Below are positions 1-7,877 of a stretch of DNA of 64,000 bases, in pieces; the first letter of the stretch is position 1; each line of letters begins with the position of its first letter. Position numbers and translations under genes: made by a program. This DNA comes from UBA6059 sp965227155 (GTDB lineage Bacteria > Bacteroidota > Bacteroidia > Cytophagales > Cyclobacteriaceae). The notes under the pieces were generated by a model. The model was not told the DNA's origin. It ran no database searches and saw only the letters and a program-made list of their open reading frames with translations. Where the stretch lies: positions 930,001-994,000 of the forward strand of contig OZ245731.1 of the NCBI GenBank assembly GCA_965227155.1. Direction: 5' to 3'.

Positions 1-1241
1 TAATCGAAAAGTAGATTATTTCTAACCAATGCTATTGCCAGACTGGAGTATTCCTGAGAGGGTATTTCGATATCAGGATCTATACCACCTCCATCATAAA
101 CTGTTCTCCCATTTTTTGTTGTGAAGGCCACTTTGAGGGAATCCGGGATTTTACCGATGCTGCCATCTTCATTTCTATGACTGTAATCAATAGCCTGTAT
201 GCATCTACCACTTGGTATGTAATACTTAGCAGTTGTTAGCTTCAATTGGGCGTTGTAGGGCAATGGACGTGTAGATTGTACCAAGCCTTTGCCGAAGGTT
301 TTTCTTCCAATGAGCACTCCCCTATCATAATCCTGAATAACACCTGCTACTATTTCGGAGGCAGAGGCACTTCCATTACCTGTAAGCACTACAAGTGGAA
401 TTTCCGTATCAATAGCTTCATTTAGAGCTTGATAGGACTGGCTCCAATTATCGGATTTACCTTTTGTACTTACGATATCCATACCCTGAGGTATAAATAT
501 GTTTGCAACGTTAATTGCCTCATCAAGTAAACCACCAGGATTGCCCCGTAAGTCGAGAATTATACTTGATGCGCCATTTTCTTTAAGTTCCTGAAGTGCA
601 TTCTTTACTTCCAAACCAGCTTCAGTTGTAAAATCAGAAAGCTTTATATATCCAACATCAGAAGTGATCTTCCCAAAATAAGGAACGTTCTTTATGGTGA
701 TTTTTTCCCTTGTGAGTGTAAACTCAAGCGGCTCCTCCACACCATAACGCTCTACAGTAAGTACAACAGGTGTATTTGCTTTTCCTTTTAAAAGCTTGCT
801 GGTTTCAGTAGAATTAAGATCATTGATTGGCGTACCGTCGATCTTAGTAACCACATCACCTATTTTTAAACCTGCTTCGTATGCGGGAAACCCTTCATAA
901 GGCATGAGGATCGTGTTTTTACCATTTCTCTTACCTACCAAAGCACCTATTCCTCCATATTGACCTGTAGTGATCAACCGATAATCATCAAGATTATCTT
1001 CACTTATAAAGTCTGAATAAGGATCCAAACCATTCAACATGGCGCCAATACCGGTATTGATCAACAGCTCCGGATCAACTTCATCTACGTAATAAGTATT
1101 GACTTCTTTGAAAAGGGTAGCGAAAATGTCGAGGTTTTTGGCAATCTGAAAATACTTATTGTCATTGTAGGTGAATGCCGAAAAAATAAGCAATGACATA
1201 AGTGCAATCCCTGTAATTGTAAAAGCTATCCTTTTGCTCAT
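1..1241 (-). CDS. C-terminal processing peptidase, S41 family (3' end cut by window edge)
   Basis: Read on the minus strand from ATG at 1241, the frame stays open to the left edge, giving about 413 residues and no stop. An N-terminal hydrophobic segment (residues about 4-22) suggests membrane anchoring or export. A PDZ domain follows (about 80-160, with GLKIGDVVTKIDG), then the S41 protease core. The catalytic serine is S293 in SASASE and the paired lysine is K318 in TFGKG, 25 residues later, as is usual in this family. Members cut exported proteins near their C-termini in the periplasm. The gene lies 3 bases after the rnpA stop and is probably in the rpmH-rnpA transcript. The C-terminus is outside the window. 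Confidence 0.93.
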   Translation of the reverse strand, partial: MSKRIAFTITGIALMSLLIFSAFTYNDNKYFQIAKNLDIFATLFKEVNTYYVDEVDPELLINTGIGAMLNGLDPYSDFISEDNLDDYRLITTGQYGGIGALVGKRNGKNTILMPYEGFPAYEAGLKIGDVVTKIDGTPINDLNSTETSKLLKGKANTPVVLTVERYGVEEPLEFTLTREKITIKNVPYFGKITSDVGYIKLSDFTTEAGLEVKNALQELKENGASSIILDLRGNPGGLLDEAINVANIFIPQGMDIVSTKGKSDNWSQSYQALNEAIDTEIPLVVLTGNGSASASEIVAGVIQDYDRGVLIGRKTFGKGLVQSTRPLPYNAQLKLTTAKYYIPSGRCIQAIDYSHRNEDGSIGKIPDSLKVAFTTKNGRTVYDGGGIDPDIEIPSQEYSSLAIALVRNNLLFD

Positions 1242-1244
1242 AAA

Positions 1245-1562
1245 TTAATGATTTTGCTTGTTGGTCGATAAACGCTTCAAAGCATTTTTTAGTTTAGCCT
1301 CAATCTCTTTAAAAGCTATTATCTCAGATGACAAATAAATATAGGCAATATCAAATTGTGAAGGGTAGTCGAAGGCAGCCTTGTTAAGCCTATAGGCTTC
1401 TCTCAACCTTCTTTTTATTAGGTTGCGTTGATGAGCCTTTTTGATTTTGCTCTTTGGTACCGAAAAAAGTACCCGGTGTAGATGGTAGTCTGATGGACTA
1501 AACTTTACCAATAGGGGATAAACAAAAAAAGATTGCCCTTCTTTAAAAAGCCGAGCAATCAC
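1245..1562 (-). CDS. rnpA: Ribonuclease P protein component (start codon uncertain)
   Basis: This is the protein subunit of RNase P, which assists the RNA subunit in trimming tRNA 5' leaders. The RNA-binding signature is visible as HQRNLIKRRLREAYR. The coordinates use the first canonical start, GTG at 1562, giving 105 residues. However, the same frame continues upstream and encodes a typical RnpA N-terminus (YSFSKSERLKDKK) before meeting a TAG at 1626-1628, and no ATG, GTG or TTG lies in that stretch. ATA at 1611-1613 is a possible non-standard start and would give 122 residues. It follows rpmH in the usual bacterial order and is followed by the S41 peptidase after 3 bases. Confidence 0.9.
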   Translation of the reverse strand: MIARLFKEGQSFFVYPLLVKFSPSDYHLHRVLFSVPKSKIKKAHQRNLIKRRLREAYRLNKAAFDYPSQFDIAYIYLSSEIIAFKEIEAKLKNALKRLSTNKQNH

Positions 1563-1644
1563 CTTTTTATCTTTTAATCGTTCTGATTTAGAGAATGAAT
1601 ATTTGCTTTCTATAAGCGAATGATTCTAGTTAAGAAATTCTTAT

Positions 1645-1803
1645 TTATTTCTTGTGCTTACCTTCATCAGACACTGTCAACCTCTTTCTGCCTTTGGCCC
1701 TTCTGCGAGATAGCACTGCACGACCTGATGCTGATTCCATTCTAGCTTTGAAGCCATGCTTATTTTTGCGTTTTCTTTGAGAAGGTTGAAATGTTCTTTT
1801 CAT
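1645..1803 (-). CDS. rpmH: 50S ribosomal protein L34
   Basis: A 52-residue basic protein beginning MKRTFQPSQRKRKNKHGF and containing the L34 hallmark GRAVLSRRRAKGRKRL, ending in GKHKK. L34 is part of the large ribosomal subunit. The ATG is at 1801-1803 and the TAA at 1645-1647. The length is a little above the usual 44-50 residues because of a C-terminal tail of about eight residues. It is the first gene of an rpmH-rnpA-peptidase unit with a strong promoter match at 1869-1899. Confidence 0.95.
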   Translation of the reverse strand: MKRTFQPSQRKRKNKHGFKARMESASGRAVLSRRRAKGRKRLTVSDEGKHKK

Positions 1804-1868
1804 TTTTCTTTAGTTTAATCTCTTACCGAATCAACTTGCTCAAACAAGATGATTTTTTTGACGGGCTG

Positions 1869-1899
1869 CAAAGATAAAGACCTTTTCAATTTTAACAAA
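1869..1899 (-). promoter_or_regulatory. Bacteroidota-type promoter for rpmH-rnpA
   Basis: On the minus strand TTTG (1896-1899) is followed after 19 bases by TATCTTTG (1869-1876). This matches the known Bacteroidota pattern of a -33 TTTG and a -7 TAnnTTTG. The predicted transcription start would be near 1862, about 60 bases before the rpmH ATG. No experiment supports it here. Confidence 0.7.
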
Positions 1900-1913
1900 C
1901 CTTAATTAGTAAT

Positions 1914-3629
1914 ATGAACTCATACACTATTAGTTATGACAATCCACATACAAGGTTAATCGATATAAAAATACATTTTCCCAGCTTAAATGGCACTAAT
2001 ACACAATTTAAATTACCTAAATGGCGGCCGGGCCGATATGAGCTAGGTAATTTTGCTGGGCATATTTACAATGTACAGGCTTTGTCATCTGATGGCACGT
2101 TATATAAACTTCCCAAAATATCCACAAACTGCTGGAAGTTAAACCATAAGGATGGAGAGCCAGTGACACTGGTTTATCAGTATTATGCAAATCAGCATGA
2201 TGGGGGTGGTACGTTCCTTTCAAAGAATAAACTTTACATAAATCCAATCAATTGTCTACTGTATACTGATAATTCAAGAATTGAGCCATGCCTATTGCAC
2301 ATAGATATTCCTGATACCTACAAAATAGCAATTAGCCTTCCCAAAAAGAATAATGGATTCTTTGCAAGCTCCTTTGATGAATTGGTCGATAGTCCTTTTG
2401 TAGCATCTCCAAGCCTCACTTGTTTAACATATATGATTAGACAAAAGCCTTTTTATATATGGATTGATGGGGCTCACAACCTTGATTTAGACAAATTAAG
2501 AGATGACTTTATTGCTTTTACTGAAAGTCAAGTGGCAATACTACCCTGGCAGGAGTTAGATGCTTTCCATTTTATTATTCAAATACTACCTTTCAAAGCA
2601 TATCATGGTGTAGAACATAAGCATTGCACAATCATCATATTGGGACCTGATGCTGGTAGTACCAATGACCACTTTTATGAGCAGCTTATGGGTGTGAGCA
2701 GCCATGAACTATTTCATTACTGGAATGTGAAAAGACTGAAACCACAGGCTTTTACACCATATGATTATGACACGGAGAATTATTACGATACTGGCTATGT
2801 GGTTGAAGGTTTTACAATGTATTATGGTGATTTGGCCCTAAAAAGAGGGGGCGTCTTTGATGAAGACTGGTACATCAAAGAGTTGAACCGCATAATCAAA
2901 AGACATTATGATAATTTCGGGAGATTGCATTTTTCACTCAGGGAATCTTCTCAGGACTTGTGGGTGGATGGGTATAAAAATGTAGCCCCTAATAGGAAAG
3001 TTTCAATTTATATAGAAGGCTGTCTAATAGCTTTGGTGCTCGATCTGAAAATCAGATCAATGACCAATCACAACCATTCCCTGGATGATGTGCTATCATT
3101 ATTATGGCATAATGGCACAATCAGAGACCAAGGCTATACACATCAAGACATTATCTCAGCAGTAAATCAAATCGTTCAGGCTGATTTATCTCCATTTATT
3201 GATCAATTGGTCAATGACCCGTTAGACATCAGCGCTACTCTTTCTCCTCTTTTAAATGAGATGGGGTATCAACTTATACTACAAAAGAGTGATAATCCGC
3301 TGGAGGATAAGTATGGCATGAGGGCTCAAATAATAGATGATAAATTAAAAATTATCAATATTGAGCCAGATTCACCTGGCTATTATCATCTTTCTATTGG
3401 GGATGAGATAAAAGCCATCAATGGCAACAATGCTTCTCATTGGGCTGATTACGAACTGCCCGATCAGATTACTCTCGATGTTATCAGTGATGGCCTTTCA
3501 AGGCAGGCTACCCTTGATTCACCTGGAAAGCACTTCTTCCAGTATGAGATGATTGTCCCCAATGATAAGGTTGAAAGCCTAGAATTTACAAGACGTCAAA
3601 AATGGCTTAACCTTCAAATAAGTGATTGA
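1914..3629 (+). CDS. M61 family metallopeptidase with PDZ domain
   Basis: A 571-residue protein of the M61 (glycyl aminopeptidase-like) family. The zinc site is clear: HELFH with H264, E265 and H268, followed by WNVKRLKP, and the third ligand is probably E298 in VVEGFTMYYGD. The first 170 residues form the beta-rich N-terminal domain of the family, the thermolysin-like domain covers about 170-430, and a PDZ-like domain lies near 450-530 (SIGDEIKAING). No signal peptide is visible, so a cytoplasmic role is likely. It diverges from rpmH. Its last 23 bases overlap the 3' end of the convergent kinase gene. The substrate cannot be told from sequence. Confidence 0.9.
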   Translation: MNSYTISYDNPHTRLIDIKIHFPSLNGTNTQFKLPKWRPGRYELGNFAGHIYNVQALSSDGTLYKLPKISTNCWKLNHKDGEPVTLVYQYYANQHDGGGTFLSKNKLYINPINCLLYTDNSRIEPCLLHIDIPDTYKIAISLPKKNNGFFASSFDELVDSPFVASPSLTCLTYMIRQKPFYIWIDGAHNLDLDKLRDDFIAFTESQVAILPWQELDAFHFIIQILPFKAYHGVEHKHCTIIILGPDAGSTNDHFYEQLMGVSSHELFHYWNVKRLKPQAFTPYDYDTENYYDTGYVVEGFTMYYGDLALKRGGVFDEDWYIKELNRIIKRHYDNFGRLHFSLRESSQDLWVDGYKNVAPNRKVSIYIEGCLIALVLDLKIRSMTNHNHSLDDVLSLLWHNGTIRDQGYTHQDIISAVNQIVQADLSPFIDQLVNDPLDISATLSPLLNEMGYQLILQKSDNPLEDKYGMRAQIIDDKLKIINIEPDSPGYYHLSIGDEIKAINGNNASHWADYELPDQITLDVISDGLSRQATLDSPGKHFFQYEMIVPNDKVESLEFTRRQKWLNLQISD

Positions 3630-4608
3630 GAATTTCCTTCGCCTGATGCCATTGTAGGCGTGGACCCATTTGCGAGACCACTTTAGAAGATGCAAGGCTG
3701 GCGATTTTCCCAGCTTCGGCATAACTATGATCATGGGTGATTCCATATAAAAATGCACCGGCAAACATGTCTCCGGCACCATTGGTGTCTATGGCATTTA
3801 CTTTATAAGGCTCAATATCAATAAAAGTATCCCCATCGAAAATCATAGCTCCATTGGAGCCCTGAGTAATGGCGAATCGTCGGGCCGACTTCTTTAATTG
3901 CTCCCTTGCCTCCATGATATTATCTGTATCAGTAAATAGCATGGCTTCTTCTTCATTACAGAATAGCAAATCAACGCTGGCACCGACTACCTTCTGCATA
4001 TCATCTTTAAAATACTTCACCATACTGGGGTCACTGAATGTCAAAGCAACTTTTACGTTGTTTTCCTCTGCTATTTTTTTGGCTTCATGCATTGCCACTC
4101 GTCCTTTTTCAGATGCTACCAAATACCCTTCGATGTACAAATAGCTTGAGTCTTTGATTCGCTCTGGCTTGAGTTCATCCACCGAAAAATCTGCAGTGAT
4201 GCCAAGGAAAGTATTCATTGTGCGTTCTGCATCGGGTGTGGTCATTACCAAGCATTTGCCGGTAATGCCCGAAGGTGCTGACTCTACCGTTAGGTTCGTA
4301 TCCACACCATTATTTCCTAAATCCTTAAGGTAAAACTGGCCAAACCGGTCATTGCTGACCTTGCATGAATAAAATGAGTTGCCTCCAAATTGATTAACGG
4401 CTATGATTGTATTAGCAGCAGACCCACCACATTTCATTTTTTCTTCTGAAATGTGAATGGCTTCAACCAGCTGATGTTGCCTCTCTTCCTCAACCAGTGT
4501 CATGAATCCTTTTTCGATTTTATGCTCTTTAAGGAAATCATCCTCTACCTCCACTACAATATCTACAAGGGCATTTCCAATGCCATACACATCATATTTT
4601 CTAGCCAT
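3607..4608 (-). CDS. PfkB family carbohydrate/nucleoside kinase, adenosine kinase type
   Basis: A 333-residue PfkB (ribokinase) superfamily kinase. The N-terminal signature GIGNALVDIV and GGSAANT (about 61-67) are typical of the adenosine kinase branch. The C-terminal signature DTNGAGDMFAGAF carries the catalytic base D280. It would transfer phosphate from ATP to a sugar or nucleoside hydroxyl, with adenosine to AMP as the best guess. Bacteroidota members of this type are often annotated simply as adenosine kinase. It stands alone on the minus strand, overlaps the M61 gene by 23 bases at its 3' end and has a -7-like element upstream at 4635-4642. Confidence 0.88.
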   Translation of the reverse strand: MARKYDVYGIGNALVDIVVEVEDDFLKEHKIEKGFMTLVEEERQHQLVEAIHISEEKMKCGGSAANTIIAVNQFGGNSFYSCKVSNDRFGQFYLKDLGNNGVDTNLTVESAPSGITGKCLVMTTPDAERTMNTFLGITADFSVDELKPERIKDSSYLYIEGYLVASEKGRVAMHEAKKIAEENNVKVALTFSDPSMVKYFKDDMQKVVGASVDLLFCNEEEAMLFTDTDNIMEAREQLKKSARRFAITQGSNGAMIFDGDTFIDIEPYKVNAIDTNGAGDMFAGAFLYGITHDHSYAEAGKIASLASSKVVSQMGPRLQWHQAKEILNHLFEG

Positions 4609-4634
4609 AATTTTGATTTTTACTAAACAGGCGG

Positions 4635-4642
4635 CAAAGCTA
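4635..4642 (-). promoter_or_regulatory. Candidate -7 element upstream of the PfkB kinase
   Basis: The minus strand reads TAGCTTTG, matching TAnnTTTG, 27 bases before the start codon. No good TTG partner is seen at the expected distance, so this is only a partial promoter match. Confidence 0.35.
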
Positions 4643-4647
4643 ACACA

Positions 4648-5562
4648 TTATTTAAACTGCATGGCTCGATCAGGATAATCGGTGATTATTCCATCAACAC
4701 CTAATGCGATCAACTTTTCCATATCTTCTTCATCATTGACCGTCCATGGTATCACCATAATATTTTGGTCATGTAGATATTCCACATCTCCAGATGTTAA
4801 ATGAATATAGTAAGAAGAATAAATATCCGGCTTAAATCCAAGACTATCGATATTATCCATTGCTGGTTTATCGTTTTCTATCAAAGCGGCTAGAGTAACC
4901 TCAGGATATTGCTCATTGAAATATTGTAATACCCTAAAATCAAAGCTTTGAATAATGACCTTGTCCCAAGGCAATAAATCGTTAAGTTTCTCATACACCA
5001 TATCGGAAAACTGATCCGGGTCAGGATGGTATAAATCATCTCCTTGAGGCATAGACTTTATTTCAATATTGAATGCGGGAAGCTCAGTGCTGTTTTGCTC
5101 AACATAATCTTTAACTGCCACAATCATGCTTTCCAAAGATGGTTTTGAAACTGCTATTCGCTCCTGATCTGGGAACCTCGGATTACCCTGAGAGCCACAG
5201 TCAAATTTCTGTATCTCTTCATAAGTCATTTGGAAGATGTTATAGCTCATAGTCTGCTCCTCACTGATTGATTCTCCTAAGCTATCTGTACAAATAGCAT
5301 GGTTCATCCACGGCTCATGTGATAGTATAAGCACACTATCTTTTGTAACAGCAAGGTCCAGCTCCAGAGTGGTAACTCCAATTTCCAGGGCTTTAATCAT
5401 CGCTGGAATGGTGTTTTCAGGAAATAAACCACGGGCACCTCTATGACCTTGAATGTCTATTTGCTTAATCGAAGATGCCTGGGATTGCTCCTGGTTTTCA
5501 GCACCTGGCTGACAGGCCATTAACATAAATAAGACGAGGTATGGACTAAGAGTTTTGCGCAT
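4648..5562 (-). CDS. Glycerophosphodiester phosphodiesterase lipoprotein
   Basis: A 304-residue protein of the GDPD family, which hydrolyses glycerophosphodiesters from phospholipid breakdown to glycerol-3-phosphate and an alcohol. A lipoprotein signal is visible, with lipobox LMAC and C17 as the lipidated residue. The TIM-barrel catalytic motifs are present: H40-R41 in GHRGARG, E67 and D69 in LELDLAV, and H82 in SHEPW. The start overlaps the end of the glycerol facilitator gene by 17 bases, so the two are very likely co-transcribed. That pairing fits capture of extracytoplasmic glycerol phosphodiesters and uptake of glycerol. The glpK and glpD genes lie about 9 kb away. Confidence 0.92.
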   Translation of the reverse strand: MRKTLSPYLVLFMLMACQPGAENQEQSQASSIKQIDIQGHRGARGLFPENTIPAMIKALEIGVTTLELDLAVTKDSVLILSHEPWMNHAICTDSLGESISEEQTMSYNIFQMTYEEIQKFDCGSQGNPRFPDQERIAVSKPSLESMIVAVKDYVEQNSTELPAFNIEIKSMPQGDDLYHPDPDQFSDMVYEKLNDLLPWDKVIIQSFDFRVLQYFNEQYPEVTLAALIENDKPAMDNIDSLGFKPDIYSSYYIHLTSGDVEYLHDQNIMVIPWTVNDEEDMEKLIALGVDGIITDYPDRAMQFK

Positions 5563-6352
5563 TTTGTTTCTTCTGTTCCTGGATGCTAAGAATTATAAAT
5601 ACAAAAACAATGACTGTCCAAATTGTAAACAGTGTGGCATATTCAAGCCCAAAAATGAATTTATAGGCCAATGTACCCCACACCCCACCTATGATTGGGC
5701 CCAACACCGGAATTGGTGCATATTTCCAATTATTTGATCCTTTACCTGCAATTGGGAGCATTGCATGGGCGATTCTGGGCCCCAGATCCCTGGCTGGATT
5801 AATTGCATAGCCGGTAGTTCCTCCAAGACTTACGCCGATAGCTACAATCAAGCTTCCCACTACAATTGGGTTGAGACCATCGGTAAATTCATTTGCTCCG
5901 ATAAACATGATACCAAAAAGCAGAATGAAGGTCCCTGAAATCTCACTGATCATATTTGAAAACCGGGCTGGAATGGCTGGCCCTGTACTAAAAACACCCA
6001 GTTTGGCAGCTTGATCTTCAGTTTTTGCCCAATGAGGAAGGTAATGGATCCAAACCATAGTAGCGCCGATAATGGCGCCTAGCATCTGAGCTATGATGTA
6101 GCCTGGTACCTTTTCCCATGGAAATTCCCCTACAGCCGCCAAGCCCAACGTAACTGCAGGATTGATGTGGGCACCACTGAAATTCCCTACTGCAAAAATG
6201 GCCAAGGTCACAGCAAGGCCCCAGCCTAGTGCGATAACCAGCCAGCCTGCTTCCCTGACATAGCTACCAGTGAGCGTAACACCTGCATTGACACCACAAC
6301 CCAGCGATATGAGCACAAAAGTGCCAACTAGTTCAGCTAAATACGGATCCAT
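5546..6352 (-). CDS. glpF: Glycerol facilitator, MIP/aquaporin family
   Basis: A 268-residue six-helix channel. Both pore motifs are intact: NPA at 64-66 (GAHINPAVTLG) and NPA at 185-187 (YAINPARDLGPR). The aspartate directly after the second NPAR (D189) and the long loop between helices are marks of the glyceroaquaporin branch rather than water-only channels. It should let glycerol cross the inner membrane by facilitated diffusion. It is the first gene of a two-gene unit with the glycerophosphodiesterase. Assignment to the family is firm, while substrate preference is inferred from D189 and context. Confidence 0.93.
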   Translation of the reverse strand: MDPYLAELVGTFVLISLGCGVNAGVTLTGSYVREAGWLVIALGWGLAVTLAIFAVGNFSGAHINPAVTLGLAAVGEFPWEKVPGYIIAQMLGAIIGATMVWIHYLPHWAKTEDQAAKLGVFSTGPAIPARFSNMISEISGTFILLFGIMFIGANEFTDGLNPIVVGSLIVAIGVSLGGTTGYAINPARDLGPRIAHAMLPIAGKGSNNWKYAPIPVLGPIIGGVWGTLAYKFIFGLEYATLFTIWTVIVFVFIILSIQEQKKQNAQNS

Positions 6353-6434
6353 ATTATTTTACGTTTACATTTAAATCCGAGCTTAACCAAAATATAAGTT
6401 AATCTTAATTAGGTTAGCTGACAGATTTTAAATT

Positions 6435-6911
6435 ATGATCAATAATACAATAAAAATAGCGCTATTCCTGATAATTATTCTTTTGATGGATAGTTGCAAA
6501 GAGCCAGAATCTCCAATGCTGAAAGAGATTCGAAATGTGAAAATTGGCGATGTACTTGATAATGAATTGTCAATTACTGCTGATGCATTGATTGCCAACC
6601 CTAATAATTTTGCTGCTACTTTAAATGATTTGAGCGTCGATGTTTTTATTATGGATCTCAAAGTAGCCAATATTGAAGAGGCTATTGAATACAAGATACT
6701 ACCCAATGAAGACTCGGCAGTTCCCATGAAAGGCAAAATACAATTGCGGGCAATAGAAAAAATTCTCAGTGAACAGGGTTTGAAAATATTATTGGGTCAG
6801 GCTTTGCCAATCCGATTTGAGGGAGAAGCACGAGCCAAAGTCAAAGGTTTGAATATGAAGCTGCCGATCCGTTTTACAGATCAAATTAACCTAAAAAATG
6901 TAAGACTTTAA
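6435..6911 (+). CDS. LEA14/WHy-like domain lipoprotein
   Basis: A 158-residue protein with a lipoprotein signal: a hydrophobic stretch at 8-18 and lipobox LMDSC with C21. The rest resembles the LEA type 2 (WHy) fold: alternating hydrophobic strands with ITADALIANPNNFAATLNDLSVD and a late stretch of beta strands. Proteins of this kind in bacteria are small envelope lipoproteins of unknown role. It is transcribed alone, diverging from glpF, and its last four bases overlap the stop of the ROK kinase gene on the other strand. The family call rests on the NPN-type strand pattern and is moderate. Confidence 0.7.
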   Translation: MINNTIKIALFLIIILLMDSCKEPESPMLKEIRNVKIGDVLDNELSITADALIANPNNFAATLNDLSVDVFIMDLKVANIEEAIEYKILPNEDSAVPMKGKIQLRAIEKILSEQGLKILLGQALPIRFEGEARAKVKGLNMKLPIRFTDQINLKNVRL

Positions 6912-7825
6912 TCGAGCTCTGCAGCTAAAAATGCTGCTCCAAAAACACCGGCACTATCACCAAGCCTGGGCTTGACAATAGGAGTTTTGAAAGTTGTGTT
7001 AAATACGTATTTGGATAGAGCATTAATCCCATCCGTATAGAGTAGGTCGATATTACCCACGCCCCCTCCGATTACAATTACATCGGGATCAATAATGTTG
7101 ATCACATTAGCCAGGCCTTTTCCAAAAAAATGAACCAATCGGTGCATGGTTTTTACGGCAAATTCATCACTATGACCTACATTATATCGATGGTATATCT
7201 CTTTTAGTGGCACACGTACACCGCTTATGCGCTCATGATAATCCTCAAGCCCAGTACCTGAAAGAATTTTTTCCACACACCCGGTATTGCCACAATAACA
7301 CTTACCTCCGGAATCATCTAAATAACTGTGACCCCACTCCCCGGCTATACCTTGCTTGCCTTCAAGCACCTGGTTGTTGATGACAATACCTCCACCTACA
7401 CCCGTTCCCATAATTACCCCGAATACAACTTTGGCATTAGGGTTTATATCCTGCACAACCCCCATGCGCGCTTCAGCCAGGGCAAAGCAATTCGCATCAT
7501 TTGCCATTAATACCGGTATACCCAACGCATTTTCTACATCCTGCTTGAAAGGTTGATGGTTCAATACTGTTGAATTGCTGTTTTTTAGCAATCCCGTATC
7601 CGGGTCAATGGTGCCCGGTGTACCCATCCCCAATGCTTTGGGAGATTCACCGGTTTCCTCTTTCATTAATTCAATGAGCTTTTTGATTTGCTGAATCACG
7701 TGCTGGTAACCTTGAGCAGCCTCAGTAGGAATACGTTTACGACAGATAACCTCCGGATTATCTATACTTTTTAAAATAGCGCCTTCTATTTTGGTGCCTC
7801 CCAGATCTATACCCCAAATGCTCAT
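6908..7825 (-). CDS. ROK family sugar kinase (glucokinase or fructokinase)
   Basis: A 305-residue ROK kinase. The phosphate-binding loop DLGGTK is at 7-12, the catalytic aspartate is D110 in MANDANCFALAE, and the zinc site is H166, C176, C178 and C183 in GHSYLDD and CYCGNTGC. It phosphorylates a hexose with ATP. Glucose is the best guess because the gene directly follows the GH13 alpha-glucosidase (52-base gap), which releases glucose. Fructose is possible because an amylosucrase, which releases fructose from sucrose, lies in the same block. Sequence alone does not separate these two. Confidence 0.9.
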   Translation of the reverse strand: MSIWGIDLGGTKIEGAILKSIDNPEVICRKRIPTEAAQGYQHVIQQIKKLIELMKEETGESPKALGMGTPGTIDPDTGLLKNSNSTVLNHQPFKQDVENALGIPVLMANDANCFALAEARMGVVQDINPNAKVVFGVIMGTGVGGGIVINNQVLEGKQGIAGEWGHSYLDDSGGKCYCGNTGCVEKILSGTGLEDYHERISGVRVPLKEIYHRYNVGHSDEFAVKTMHRLVHFFGKGLANVINIIDPDVIVIGGGVGNIDLLYTDGINALSKYVFNTTFKTPIVKPRLGDSAGVFGAAFLAAELD

Positions 7826-7877
7826 CTTAAAAATGTTGTTAAAACCCTAATATACCATTATTCCCTACTAATTAAAA

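Noticed and set aside
6355..6370. A third copy of the carbohydrate palindrome just before glpF
   Set aside because: Only about 10 of 16 positions match and the right half is poor, so it is not convincing as the same operator.
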